A program made the translations under genes and the position numbers. From Streptomyces erythrochromogenes (GTDB taxonomy: Bacteria > Actinomycetota > Actinomycetes > Streptomycetales > Streptomycetaceae): a DNA stretch of 64,000 nt. The stretch spans positions 8,281,501 through 8,345,500 of the forward strand of contig NZ_CP108036.1 in the NCBI RefSeq assembly GCF_036170895.1. The letters are read 5' to 3'. Below are positions 17,603-26,481 of the stretch, piece by piece; positions within the stretch are counted from its first letter, which is position 1, and every line of letters begins with the position of its first letter. The notes under the pieces are model-generated. The model had not been told where the DNA came from. It worked only from the letters and a program-made list of their open reading frames with translations, and did not search any database.

Positions 17603-18927
17603 CGCCGGCCCTCCGGCGCGTCGGAGCCGGCCGGAGCGGCAGCGGACGCGGGATGTGATCGGGCCGGCGGGGGGTCCGCAGGGCGGCCGGCCGCCTGCGC
17701 GCTCAGCAGCCCGCGCAGGCGGCCCGCGGCGTCCGCGTGGAGAGAGGCGCCGTCGAAGTGACGCAGCCCCTGGGCCGACAGGCGCTCGATCTTCGCCTCG
17801 ACCGCTGCCCGGGCGCCCGTCCGTACCAATACCTCCCGTACCTCGTCGAGACCCGCACGTGTCAGCTCCTCGTTCCCGAGGGCCCGCTCGAGCACCGCCA
17901 GGGCCGGCCGGTCGGCCCTGGCCTTGGCGCGCGCCACCGCCAGCGCCGCCAGATAGGTCGGCTTCCCGCCGCGGATGTCCCCGCCGCAGCTCTTGCCGGT
18001 GTGCCGCGGGTCGCCGAAGACGTCCTCGAGGTCGTCGCGCAACTGGAAGGCCATGCCCACACAGCGCCCGGCCGAGCACAGCGCCCGCATGGTCCGGCCG
18101 TCCGCGCCCGCGACCGCCGCACCCAGCGCCAGGGGCCGTTGAACCGAGTACAGGGCACTCTTGAGGTGGGCGGCGCGCAGCGCCCGCGACGGGGAGCGCG
18201 ACCCGGTCAGCTGCCCCTGGAGGTCGAGGAACTGGCCCGCCACCATCTCGATGCGCATATCGCTCCACACCTCGCGCACCACGGTCGCCGTCCACGGGTC
18301 CAGCGCCGTGTCCGCCACCACGTCATCCGCCCACGCAAGTGCCAGGTCCCCGGCCAGGACCGCAGCCGCCTCCCCGAAACGGGCGGCGCGAGCCGGCGCC
18401 GCGGCGCCGCTGTATCCGTCCCGCACGTCGGCGTGGAGCGCCGGGCGGCCTCGCCGCAGAGCCGACCCGTCCATCACGTCGTCGTGGACCAGGGCACAGG
18501 TCTGGAGCAGTTCGAGCGCCGCGCCGATGCGCAGGGCGGCCGCGGCCGTCGACTCGTCGCCCCCGCCGCAGGCGCGCATCGACCACCAGAGGAGCTGCGG
18601 GCGGGTGAGCTTGCCGCCCTCCCGGGTGAAGCGCGCGACGCGCTCGGCCAATTCACCGGCGAAGTCGGCGTCCAGTACCCCGGCCCGGGTGAGCCGGTCT
18701 GCGAGCACCTGCTCCAGCGCGTGCCCGATCGCGGCGGGCACGTTCGCATCCACCGCCTCGGGTCCGCCCGGCACCATGATGCCGTCCGCGGTCTCCGCGC
18801 CGCGCCCGGCCCCGGCGGCCGCCCGGCCGGCCCGACGGCGCCGCAGAGCGGAACCCGAAGGGGCCACCAGGCGGGGAACGGGCGGCGGTGCGGCCGCGGG
18901 CTGGTCCTTCGCCTGGGTCCGGCGCAT
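17599..18927 (-). CDS. crtE: Geranylgeranyl diphosphate synthase
   Basis: This 442-residue trans-isoprenyl diphosphate synthase supplies GGPP, the C20 precursor. The first Asp-rich motif is in CALVHDDVMDGSALRRGRP and the second in GMAFQLRDDLEDVFGD. An unusually long, Ala/Pro/Arg-rich N-terminal stretch of about 60 residues precedes the fold. The start ATG 18927 has a GAGGAAACC ribosome binding site. It is the first gene of the minus-strand operon crtE-crtI-crtB-DUF5914 and diverges from crtY across 218 nt. Confidence 0.94.
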   Translation of the reverse strand: MRRTQAKDQPAAAPPPVPRLVAPSGSALRRRRAGRAAAGAGRGAETADGIMVPGGPEAVDANVPAAIGHALEQVLADRLTRAGVLDADFAGELAERVARFTREGGKLTRPQLLWWSMRACGGGDESTAAAALRIGAALELLQTCALVHDDVMDGSALRRGRPALHADVRDGYSGAAAPARAARFGEAAAVLAGDLALAWADDVVADTALDPWTATVVREVWSDMRIEMVAGQFLDLQGQLTGSRSPSRALRAAHLKSALYSVQRPLALGAAVAGADGRTMRALCSAGRCVGMAFQLRDDLEDVFGDPRHTGKSCGGDIRGGKPTYLAALAVARAKARADRPALAVLERALGNEELTRAGLDEVREVLVRTGARAAVEAKIERLSAQGLRHFDGASLHADAAGRLRGLLSAQAAGRPADPPPARSHPASAAAPAGSDAPEGRR

Positions 18928-19145
18928 CCCGGTTTCCTCTCGTCGTGGTGTCGATCGCTCGGCACGTGTGTCTTCGGTCCCTTCCCGTGATACGGATGCA
19001 GTCCGGAGCGGATACCCGAACGCGCGGGAATGCCATCGTGCGGACGCACCTGACCAGGTGACGCCGGCACAAGACCGCATCCGATTCCGTGCCGTGGCAG
19101 GAAACCCCCGCGCGTACACGCCGATGCGGAAGGGAGACAACAACC
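18928..19145. promoter_or_regulatory. Divergent crtE/crtY promoter region
   Basis: This intergenic region must drive both carotenoid arms. An inverted repeat, CACCTG-AC-CAGGTG, lies at 19047-19060, roughly mid-way. No sigma consensus could be assigned. No LitR/LitS-type light regulators lie nearby, although such genes adjoin the crt cluster in some streptomycetes. Confidence 0.5.
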
Positions 19146-20333
19146 GTGCTGAAGACGGACGTGGCGGTCATCGGGGCGGGAGCCGCCGGCTTGTCCCTGG
19201 CCCACCGGCTGAACGGACGCGCGCCCGCAGCACCGGCCCCGTCCGTCATCCTCCTCGATGCTCCGCCCGGCCCGTTGCGCCCCGCCCCGCGCACGTGGTG
19301 CTTCTGGGGGGCCGGCCGCGGCCGCTTCGACGCCGCGGTGCGCTCACAATGGCGCCACCTGCGGGTACGGCCGCCCGCCGGCCCCGCGATCCAGGGGGAC
19401 ATCGCACCGCTGCGGTACAAGATGATCCGCTCCGACGACTTCGAGACCCTCGTCGCCCGGGACCTCGCGCGCAGCCCCAACGTCCGCCGCCTGGAGGCGA
19501 TCGTGGACACGGTGGAAGAGACCCCCTCCGGCCCCCGGGTGCTGATGACCCGGCCCGACGGCAGCCTCGACGCACTCGAGGCCCGGTGGGTGTTCGACTC
19601 GCGTCCCCTGGGAAGCCTCCCGGCCGCCCGCACCACCGTGCTCCAGCACTTCCACGGCTGGTTCGTCCGGACCGCTCGGCCCGCCTTTGACACCGGGACC
19701 GCCGACCTGATGGACTTTCGCACACCACAGCCCGCCGACGGGCTCTCCTTCGGCTACGTTCTGCCCACAGGCCCGTGCGAAGCCCTCGTCGAGTACACCG
19801 AGTTCTCCCCGCACGTGCTGACGGACAGCGGCTACGAGGCGGCGCTGCGGCACTACGCCGCAGACGTCCTGTCTCTCGGCGACCTGGACATCGTCGCGAC
19901 CGAGACCGGCCTGATCCCCATGACGGACGCCCCCATGCCACAACGGGTCGGTGCGTCGGTGTTCCGGATCGGCGCCGCCGGCGGTGCGACCCGTCCGTCC
20001 ACCGGATACACCTTCGCCGGACTCCAGCGCCAGACACGGGCCGCCGCCGCCGCGCTGCGGCAGGGCCGCGATCCGGTACCTCCGGCCGCCCATTCCGTGC
20101 GGGCCCGCACCATGGACGCGGTACTCCTGCGCGCGCTGGACAGCGGCCGGATCGACGGCCCCGACCTGTTCTGCCGACTCTTCGCCCGCGTCCCGCCGGC
20201 CCGGCTGCTGCGCTTCCTCGACGGGCGCACGAACCTGCTCGAAGACCTGGCCGTCGGCCGCCACGCCCCGGTCGGCCCCATGCTGCGCACCGCCGTCGAG
20301 CTGCCCTGGCTACCGCGCCGTCCCTTCCCCTGA
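19146..20333 (+). CDS. crtY: Lycopene beta-cyclase, CrtY type
   Basis: The 395-residue product starts at GTG 19146 with GGGAG upstream. The N-terminal nucleotide-binding fold is VAVIGAGAAGLSLAHRLNG. The family landmarks PRTWCFWG, KMIRSDDFETLVARDLA, VFDSRPLGSLP and FRIGAAGGATRPSTGYTF are present. It cyclises both ends of lycopene to beta-carotene, the substrate of CrtU. It begins the plus-strand arm crtY-crtT-crtU. Confidence 0.92.
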   Translation: MLKTDVAVIGAGAAGLSLAHRLNGRAPAAPAPSVILLDAPPGPLRPAPRTWCFWGAGRGRFDAAVRSQWRHLRVRPPAGPAIQGDIAPLRYKMIRSDDFETLVARDLARSPNVRRLEAIVDTVEETPSGPRVLMTRPDGSLDALEARWVFDSRPLGSLPAARTTVLQHFHGWFVRTARPAFDTGTADLMDFRTPQPADGLSFGYVLPTGPCEALVEYTEFSPHVLTDSGYEAALRHYAADVLSLGDLDIVATETGLIPMTDAPMPQRVGASVFRIGAAGGATRPSTGYTFAGLQRQTRAAAAALRQGRDPVPPAAHSVRARTMDAVLLRALDSGRIDGPDLFCRLFARVPPARLLRFLDGRTNLLEDLAVGRHAPVGPMLRTAVELPWLPRRPFP

Positions 20334-20370
20334 CCCCTCCACCGCGATTCCACCAGTCCCTGGAGACCGT

Positions 20371-21090
20371 ATGACCCTGCTGCGCGACGAGGACCTCGCC
20401 GCCGCGTTCGACCATGCCTCCCACACCTACGACGCACTGGTCGCCGCGAACCCCGGCTACCACGCACATCTGCGGCGCTCGGTGCGCCGCCTCGGCCTGC
20501 CCGCACACGGGGAGGGGCTGCGGGTCTTGGACCTCGGCTGCGGTACCGGAGCCTCGACAGCCGCGATCCGGTCCGTCCTCCCAGCCGCCGAGATCACGGC
20601 CGTCGACGCCTCGGCCGGCATGCTGGCGAGAGCCGCCGCCAAACCGTGGGGCGACGGCGTGCGCTTCGTCCACGCCCCGGCCGAGTTCCTGACGGATGCG
20701 GGCGTCCACGGACCCTTCGACGCGGTATTCGCCGCATACCTCTTCCGCAATCTCACCGATCCCGAGGCCGTCCTCGCCACCGTGCACAGCGTGCTGGGAC
20801 CGGGCGGCCGGCTCGCCGTGCACGAATACAGCCTCAGCGGCCGCCGCGCCGACCGGGCAGTGTGGACGCTGGTGTGCCGCGGCATCGTCCAGCCGGCCGC
20901 CACCCTGTTGGGGGACGGGCCCCTGTACCGCCACCTGTGGCGCAGCGTCGTCGACTTCGACCAGGCCGACCGCTTCGCCGCCCGGATCCGCGGGGCCGGC
21001 TTCGACAAGGTCCGTACCCTGCCCCTACCGGGCTGGCAGACCGGCATCACCCACACCTTCGTGGCCACGCGCACGGGAGCCTCCCGGTGA
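20371..21090 (+). CDS. crtT: Carotenoid-cluster SAM methyltransferase
   Basis: This 239-residue class I methyltransferase has the SAM motif VLDLGCGTGASTAAIRSV near residue 52, AVDASAGMLARAAAKPWG (motif II), and FDAVFAAYLFRNLTDPEAVL and GPGGRLAVHEYSLSG (motifs post-I and III). The overall pattern is that of UbiE/MenG-like enzymes. In streptomycete clusters the gene between crtY and crtU is called crtT; its exact substrate is not settled. ATG 20371 follows CTGGAGACC, and its stop overlaps the GTG of crtU. Confidence 0.88.
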   Translation: MTLLRDEDLAAAFDHASHTYDALVAANPGYHAHLRRSVRRLGLPAHGEGLRVLDLGCGTGASTAAIRSVLPAAEITAVDASAGMLARAAAKPWGDGVRFVHAPAEFLTDAGVHGPFDAVFAAYLFRNLTDPEAVLATVHSVLGPGGRLAVHEYSLSGRRADRAVWTLVCRGIVQPAATLLGDGPLYRHLWRSVVDFDQADRFAARIRGAGFDKVRTLPLPGWQTGITHTFVATRTGASR

Positions 21091-22661
21091 CCGGATCCGC
21101 CCCCGCGCACGAGCGGCGGCCGGCCCCGCGCCGCGGCAAGGACCGGCGGGCACGCGTCCTGCCCGCCCGACCAGGAGCCCGCCACGCAGCAGGCCGCCCC
21201 ACGGCAGCCGTGATCGGCGGCGGGATCGCCGGCCTCGCCGCCGCCACCGCGCTGGCCGAACGGGGCGTGACGGTGACGCTGTACGAGCGCGAGCCCTACC
21301 TCGGCGGCCGGGTGGGCGGTTGGCCGACCCGGTTGCGCGACGGCAGCACCGTGACGATGAGCCGCGGCTTTCACGCCTTCTTCCGGCAGTACTACAACCT
21401 GCGGGGCCTGTTGCGCCGCACCGATCCCGCCCTGGCCGGCCTCACCGGACTGCCCGACTACCCGCTGCTGCACGCGGACGGGCTGCGCGACAGCTTCCGG
21501 CGCGTGCCGCGCACCCCGCCGTGGAGCGCACTGGGCTTCGTCGCGCTCAGCCCGTCCTTCCGCCTGCGGGACCTGCGCGCCATGAACCCGGTTCCGGCCC
21601 TACCGCTGCTCGACGTCCGCGTCCCCGACGTGTACCACCGGCTCGACGGCACCAGTGCCCACGATTTCCTGGAGGCCATCGGCTTTCCGGAACAGGCTCG
21701 CCACCTGGCTTTCGAGGTCTTCTCCCGGAGCTTCTTCGCCGACCCGCGCCGGCTGTCCGCAGCCGAAATGGCGCTCATGTTCCACATCTACTTCCTGGGC
21801 TCCGCCGAAGGCCTCCTGTTCGACGTGCCCCGCTCGCCCTACCCGGCCGCGCTGTGGGCCCCCCTGGCCGAATACCTCGGGCGGCACGGCGCCGAGGTAC
21901 GCACGGCAAGCCCCGTCGGGCACGTCGAACGCGTCCCCGCGGGTGCGTTCGAGGTGACCGCGGACGGCGCCACGCGACGGTACGACGCCGTGGTCCTCGC
22001 CCTGGACGCCGCCGGCCTGCGGTCCCTGGTCGCCCGTTCCGAGCGGCTGGGCGACCCCGCGTGGCGGGAGCGCGTGGCGCGCCTGCGCACGGCGCCGCCC
22101 TTCCTCGTCACCCGACTCTGGCTCGACCGGCCCGTCGCCCCGGACCGCCCCGGTTTCCTGGGCACCAGCGGCTTCGGAGGCCTCGACAACATCAGCGTGC
22201 TGAACCGATGGGAGGACGAGGCCGCCCGCTGGGCGGCGCGCACCGGAGGATCCGTACTGGAACTCCACGCCTATGCCGTCGATCCGTGCGCTGCGCGCCA
22301 CGACCAGGAGCGGCAACTCCTCCAGCAGCTCCACCGCGTGTACCCGGAGACCCGCGTGGCCCAGGTCGTCGACGTCCGCCACGAATGGCGCGAGGACTGC
22401 CCGCTGTTCTCCGTGGGCGGCTACGACCACCGCCCCACCGTCCGCACCTCCGATGCCCGGCTGGTGGTCGCCGGCGACGTCGTGCGCACCGACCTTCCGG
22501 TCGCGCTGATGGAACGGGCGGCAACAACGGGCTTCCAGGCGGCGAACGCCCTGCTCGAAGGCTGGGGGCTGCACGGGCAGACCCTGTGGACGGTGCCGGA
22601 CCGCGGTCGCGTCGCCGTATTGCGGAAGGCAGCCACCTGGGTGGGACGAGGAGGCACGTGA
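21087..22661 (+). CDS. crtU: Isorenieratene synthase (beta-carotene desaturase/methyltransferase)
   Basis: This 524-residue FAD-dependent enzyme starts at GTG 21087, overlapping the crtT stop. A basic N-terminal extension of about 45 residues precedes the dinucleotide fold AAVIGGGIAGLAAATALAER. Then come TLYEREPYLGGRVGGWPTRL and SRGFHAFFRQYYNLRGLLRR. The C-terminal motif is RLVVAGDVVRTDLPVALMER. CrtU converts beta-ionone rings to aromatic phi-rings with methyl migration, so the predicted end product is isorenieratene. Confidence 0.93.
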   Translation: MTGSAPAHERRPAPRRGKDRRARVLPARPGARHAAGRPTAAVIGGGIAGLAAATALAERGVTVTLYEREPYLGGRVGGWPTRLRDGSTVTMSRGFHAFFRQYYNLRGLLRRTDPALAGLTGLPDYPLLHADGLRDSFRRVPRTPPWSALGFVALSPSFRLRDLRAMNPVPALPLLDVRVPDVYHRLDGTSAHDFLEAIGFPEQARHLAFEVFSRSFFADPRRLSAAEMALMFHIYFLGSAEGLLFDVPRSPYPAALWAPLAEYLGRHGAEVRTASPVGHVERVPAGAFEVTADGATRRYDAVVLALDAAGLRSLVARSERLGDPAWRERVARLRTAPPFLVTRLWLDRPVAPDRPGFLGTSGFGGLDNISVLNRWEDEAARWAARTGGSVLELHAYAVDPCAARHDQERQLLQQLHRVYPETRVAQVVDVRHEWREDCPLFSVGGYDHRPTVRTSDARLVVAGDVVRTDLPVALMERAATTGFQAANALLEGWGLHGQTLWTVPDRGRVAVLRKAATWVGRGGT

Positions 22662-22715
22662 CTGCGTCCCGACCTCATGGTGGTGAAAGTGGATTTTGTT
22701 GGTTGATGATCACTC

Positions 22716-22935
22716 GTCGTGGGACGTGGAGATCTGACGAACGTGCCGGAAGGCGACGTTTCGTGGGACCGGATCTCCGACCTGTTCCGGCGCCGGCAGC
22801 GGGACGGACCCGGGTCCGGATCGTCGCCCAGCTCCAGGCCGAAGCCGACGTGAAGGGTCTGATCGCCTGGGACGTGAACGCTGATTCCGCGGCCTGCCGG
22901 GCTCAACGGCACGCCGCCGGATCACGGCCGGTCAG
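22716..22935 (+). pseudogene. IS5-family transposase remnant, internally deleted
   Basis: The plus strand reads VGRGDLTN, the common start of actinobacterial IS5 transposases. After a short unrelated join it continues with RRRQRDGTRVRIVAQLQAEA and GLIAWDVNADSAACRAQRHA, which correspond to the region before the first catalytic Asp. About 60 residues between these blocks and everything downstream are missing. No terminal repeats were found. Confidence 0.6.
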
Positions 22936-23261
22936 CGAGGCGACTCCGTGCAGTTCGAGCCTGTCCTGGAAGCGGTCAGGGTGCCGTGGCCGGGCCTGGT
23001 GCGGGACTCGCGAGGCGGTCGGCCGCCGAAGTTCGTGCCGGGGTGGACGGCGGTGCGGAAGATGTAGGCGCCACCACCGTGGCTCAGTGCGTTGGTCGCG
23101 AGCTCGGAGACGACCCGGGCGACCGTGTCGGCCTGGTCCCGGGCCGATGGCCGATGGCCGACTGCCCGAGGGGTCAGAGGAACGCCTGGTCGGCCTGGCG
23201 CGCCTCGCCGACGGGCGGACAGGGAACGAAGGGCTGTTCGCTCGGCGCTCATCGTGGTCAT
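22932..23261 (-). pseudogene. Anti-sigma-factor-type ATPase remnant
   Basis: The minus-strand frame from ATG 23261 contains DQADTVARVVSELATNALSHGGG. The VSELATNALSHG part is the N-box of RsbW/SpoIIAB-like ATP-binding regulators (HATPase_c_2). The sequence before it is shortened, and after it (HPGTNFGGRPPRES) similarity stops, so the fold is incomplete. Another broken member of the family lies at 59640-60008. Confidence 0.55.
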
Positions 23262-23269
23262 CGTGCGCT

Positions 23270-24041
23270 CCGGGCCTGTTGTCGGGATCCGGCCCCGCCT
23301 GCCCGATCCTCGTGCCCCCGCCCCGCAGTCGCTCAAACCCGGCAGCACCCGATTACCTCAGGGACACGCACGCGAAAATCTATGTCGGCCAGAGTAGACA
23401 TTGAGTCGTGGTGTGGTTATGGTTTCTCTCGTAGCCCAGTCAAGAAGGGCCCGGCAGACACGAACTGCCGGGCAGCAGTACCGCAGTTGCAGTTGTGGGA
23501 CGGTGCGGCGGTGGAGTTTCGAAGCCAGAGCGGTTGCAGGACGGCGACGGGACTGACGGCCGGACCGGGTGGCCCGCAGTCATCAGGGGCCGCCGCAGTG
23601 GTTGCAGCACCCCGCAGTGAAGCAAGTGAGCAGCACCTCGGTGAAGGCGTCGGCTGCGGGCGCGCGCACCGGGAAGTTCGGTAGTGGGGTTCTAAGCCGG
23701 AGCAGACGCAGGATGGGCGACGGGGCTGGCTGCCGGAGCGTGGCGCTTGGTCAGGCCACAAGCAGTAAAGAAGTACGCAGTACCCGTAGTACCGAGTGGA
23801 GCAGTTCGCATTTCCCCGCTCGGCAAGCAGTTGATCATCCGAGGGATGAACGGAGGAATCAGGCGCCATCAGGATCGCCCGGGCGGAAGTCCGAGCCCGG
23901 GTACCGCAGGACATCGATAGTGAGGTGGTCTCCGGTCAAGCAACCGCGATCCCCGCAGCTCCCGTCCCCCTTGGGACGGATCAGCGGATAACAGAAGGCC
24001 GGCGCAGTATCAGGGCCGGCAGATGGTGTAGTAGTTCCTTC
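23270..24041. other. Long region without a recognisable gene
   Basis: No open frame here has both a ribosome binding site and recognisable motifs. Base composition around 23700-23900 is less GC-rich than the neighbours. The last part presumably carries the promoter and leader of the MerR-like gene at 24099. Confidence 0.4.
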
Positions 24042-24073
24042 GGGGCCCTGGTGCCGTACGGCACCAGGGCCCC
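24042..24073. terminator. Perfect 32-nt palindrome upstream of merR-like gene
   Basis: Each arm is GGGGCCCTGGTGCCGT (16 nt) and the arms meet at a central GTAC, so the 32 nt are perfectly self-complementary. It ends 25 nt before ATG 24099. It could be a terminator insulating the gene, or a leader hairpin that affects expression. An operator is also possible. Confidence 0.6.
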
Positions 24074-24098
24074 TCCACGTGTTCCACAGAGAGGTTCA

Positions 24099-24437
24099 AT
24101 GACAGCAGACGACTCGTTCGGCCGTCTCGATGACGACGACTACCCCGCCTACACGATGGGCCGGGCCGCCGAGATGCTCGGCACCACCCAGGGCTTCCTC
24201 CGCGCCATCGGCGAAGCGCGCCTGATCACCCCGCTCCGCTCCGCCGGCGGCCACCGCCGCTACTCCCGCTACCAGCTGCGCATCGCCGCCCGCGCCCGGG
24301 AACTCGTCGACCAGGGCACCCCCATCGAGGCCGCCTGCCGCATCGTCATCCTCGAAGACCAGCTCGAAGAAGCCCAGCGCATCAACGCCGAGTACCGCCG
24401 CGCCGCCAAAGCGTCGAATCCACCGGCCGCGGCCTGA
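24099..24437 (+). CDS. MerR-like DNA-binding regulator linked to cold-shock gene
   Basis: The product has 112 residues with GAGAGG upstream of the ATG. Residues 16-70 form a MerR-type winged helix (YTMGRAAEMLGTTQGFLRAI, GHRRYSRYQLRIAARARELV), followed by a short coiled coil (VILEDQLEEAQRINAEYRRA). It lacks an effector-binding C-terminal domain. Genes of this size next to a cspA-type gene are a recurrent pair in Streptomyces, so it probably regulates the cold-shock gene 240 nt downstream. That link is inferred from context. Confidence 0.85.
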   Translation: MTADDSFGRLDDDDYPAYTMGRAAEMLGTTQGFLRAIGEARLITPLRSAGGHRRYSRYQLRIAARARELVDQGTPIEAACRIVILEDQLEEAQRINAEYRRAAKASNPPAAA

Positions 24438-24567
24438 GGCAGGGCGAGCCTGCCGTACTGGCGGGCCCCCACCAAAGTCTGGGGTGGGACGCGCAGGTTT
24501 CCTGTGGTGACAGGGTGTACGGGCGTGTAGCGTCTGCGTCAGCTGTCGTGGTTCGGAAGTTCCCTTT

Positions 24568-24590
24568 GCCCACGCCTCGGCGTGGGCGTT
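24568..24590. promoter_or_regulatory. Leader hairpin upstream of the cold-shock gene
   Basis: GCCCACGCC and GGCGTGGGC are separated by only 2 nt and followed by GTTTT. It lies 88 nt upstream of the cspA-type start codon. It may be an attenuator or the terminator of the MerR-like gene. The U-run makes it look like an intrinsic terminator. Confidence 0.5.
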
Positions 24591-24677
24591 TTGCTGTGCT
24601 GTGCCGCAGGAACCAGGGCGATCACCTCCGCCTTCCGCGCGTCGTGGGAGGCGTTCATCGACTGGAAGGCATAAAAG

Positions 24678-24881
24678 ATGGCTACGGGAACTGTGAAGTG
24701 GTTCAACGCGGAGAAGGGCTTCGGCTTCATCGCGCAGGACGGCGGCGGCCCGGACGTCTTCGCCCACTACTCCGCGATCAACTCCTCGGGCTTCCGCGAG
24801 CTCCAGGAAGGCCAAGCCGTGACGTTCGACGTCACCCAGGGCCAGAAGGGCCCCCAGGCCGAGAACATCAACCCGGCCTGA
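24678..24881 (+). CDS. Cold-shock protein, CspA family
   Basis: This 67-residue single cold-shock domain has RNA-binding motifs RNP1 (KGFGFIAQ) and RNP2 (VFAHYSAI). It opens with [17 protein letters not shown], standard for the family. It binds single-stranded RNA/DNA and acts as an RNA chaperone. The leader of at least 88 nt after the hairpin at 24568 is long, as is usual for post-transcriptionally controlled csp genes. Streptomycetes carry several paralogues, so I give no specific symbol. Confidence 0.95.
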   Translation: MATGTVKWFNAEKGFGFIAQDGGGPDVFAHYSAINSSGFRELQEGQAVTFDVTQGQKGPQAENINPA

Positions 24882-24961
24882 CCTCCACCACCCCGCCCGC
24901 CGGCACCGCAGCCGGGCGCGTAAGGATGGACTTGTCCGGCGCGTAGGCGGGATCTGAGACA

Positions 24962-25006
24962 CACAGAATCAGGGCTGTGCAGCTGCTGCGCGGCCCTGAT
25001 TCTGTG
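24962..25006. terminator. Strong terminator hairpin after cspA-type gene
   Basis: A 14-bp perfect stem, CACAGAATCAGGGC with GCCCTGATTCTGTG, encloses a 17-nt loop. It lies 81 nt after the cold-shock stop codon. Confidence 0.7.
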
Positions 25007-25415
25007 CGGGGACCGGAGTCCGCGCCGGCCATCACCAGTGGCAGCGTGCGGGCTTCGCGGCGTGGGCCTGCAGCGTGCGAACTCCGGACAGCGCCGTATG
25101 CCCCCAGCCGCATCTCCGGCTGGGTCGTCAGGCCGAGCTGCGCAGGCCGACAGGCCTCCTGACAGTGCCGCTGTGGTCGTTGCCGGGGCCCGGTGTCCGC
25201 CCTGCTGCCCGGTGAGCAGCAGGGCAGCAGGGCCCTACGGCTCACTGCTTGGCGAGGACTCGGCCTGTTGGGCCAGCCCTTCCCCGCAATCGGGTGAGAG
25301 ACGTGCGACGCCGCACTGTGTGCGGACGGATCGCCGCGTCCGAGCTCCTGGCGTGGCGAGTCGGTGAACGGTGCCGGCCGGATTGCCGCCCGCAAGACTC
25401 ATGTGCCTCACCACA
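25007..25415. other. No recognisable gene
   Basis: Only shadow frames were seen. The stretch separates the csp terminator from the palindrome and gene that follow. Confidence 0.35.
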
Positions 25416-25441
25416 TGGACACCGTCTTAAGACGGTGTCCA
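25416..25441. promoter_or_regulatory. Perfect 26-bp palindrome
   Basis: The arm TGGACACCGTCTT meets its exact complement at a central TTAA. It ends 48 nt upstream of ATG 25489. An operator for the following gene or a terminator are both possible. The AT centre and the distance from the start favour an operator. Confidence 0.55.
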
Positions 25442-25488
25442 CGACGGGCACGGCTTCGGGCCGCCGCTGGGGGTGGAATGCTGACCGT

Positions 25489-26331
25489 ATGGCGAAGAGC
25501 TTCATTAGGGCCGACCGGTATGTCCCTGTCGAGTACGCGCAGTTCACGCTCCACGACTACGCGGCCGGTGATGAGGAGCAGCCGCCCCTGAACGAGGACC
25601 AGAGCATCGGTGTCGGGCATCGGAGCCTGCGTGTGATGAGCCTCGCGCACACCCACGAAGCGGACGTGGCCGTGGAGGTGTGGGACGAAGAACCGCTGGC
25701 CCCGGCCATGCCGGTTGTGGAGCAGGTGTCGGTGACGCTGCGGTCCGGGATCCTCATCGTGGCCGGTCTGACGGGCGGACCTGCGGACCACCCGATTCCG
25801 GTGGGGAACCCGGGCGTGTACGCGGTGAGGGTGTGCCGGGAGGTTCTCTTCGATGGGCGGCCGCCGGAAGGCGTGCACGAGAATCTGGAGCGGTACCTGA
25901 TCCAGCTCTGGCGCATCGCGGAGGAGGCGGCCGCGAGAACGATCGTCGTGTGCCGCCCGGACCGCGGTGTGATGTGGCTGGCCGTTCCCGGCTACGAGGG
26001 CCAGTTGCCCGATGCGCCACCCGCCGACGAGGCGTTCCGGGTGTTCGGGCGCGGCGGCGCTGTGGCCATCGGAGCGGAAGCGGGCCACGAGGTCGTGGTG
26101 TCGATAGAAGTCGTCGACGTCGAGACGATCGGCGGGGACGGCACGTTCCTCGGCTACGGAGAGCTCCTGATCGGCGAGGAGCGCGCGGTGGTACTGCTGC
26201 GCGGCAAGTACGTTCCGGTTGACGGGTCCGTCGTGCCAGTGCCAGAGGCCGGCCGGTACGGGGTCCGTGGGTGGCGCAAGCGCACCACGGAGGACCGGTA
26301 CCAGTTGCGCATGTGGCGGCTAGGCAAGTGA
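25489..26331 (+). CDS. Conserved-looking cytosolic protein, function unknown
   Basis: This 280-residue acidic protein has no signal peptide or membrane segment. GGGGGTGGAATG precedes the ATG 25489 region. It has an internal repeat-like layout: an N-terminal half with SIGVGHRSLRVMSLAHTHEA, VSVTLRSGILIVAGLTGGPA and NPGVYAVRVCREVLFDGRPP, and a C-terminal half with GGAVAIGAEAGHEVVVSIEV, LIGEERAVVLLRGKYVPVDG and EAGRYGVRGWRKRTTEDRYQ. Both halves end in a G-x-Y-x-V-R segment. A duplicated beta-sandwich is possible. I do not recognise the family. A perfect palindrome lies just upstream. Confidence 0.7.
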   Translation: MAKSFIRADRYVPVEYAQFTLHDYAAGDEEQPPLNEDQSIGVGHRSLRVMSLAHTHEADVAVEVWDEEPLAPAMPVVEQVSVTLRSGILIVAGLTGGPADHPIPVGNPGVYAVRVCREVLFDGRPPEGVHENLERYLIQLWRIAEEAAARTIVVCRPDRGVMWLAVPGYEGQLPDAPPADEAFRVFGRGGAVAIGAEAGHEVVVSIEVVDVETIGGDGTFLGYGELLIGEERAVVLLRGKYVPVDGSVVPVPEAGRYGVRGWRKRTTEDRYQLRMWRLGK

Positions 26332-26481
26332 CCGGGGCGCCTCGCCCCCACCGACGCCGGCCAAGCCGTCGCCCACTTCCTAGGCCAAACGGAGCGGCGC
26401 CGCGAGGATGGCGGGTCCGGTCAGGCGGGGAGAAGGAACTCGGCCCAGTGGTGGACGACGTACGGCTAGCCAGGAGCCGGA

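Noticed and set aside
24099-24437. MerR-like gene as LitR, the light regulator of carotenoid genes
   Set aside because: It lacks the B12-binding domain and pairs with a cold-shock gene, so it is not LitR.
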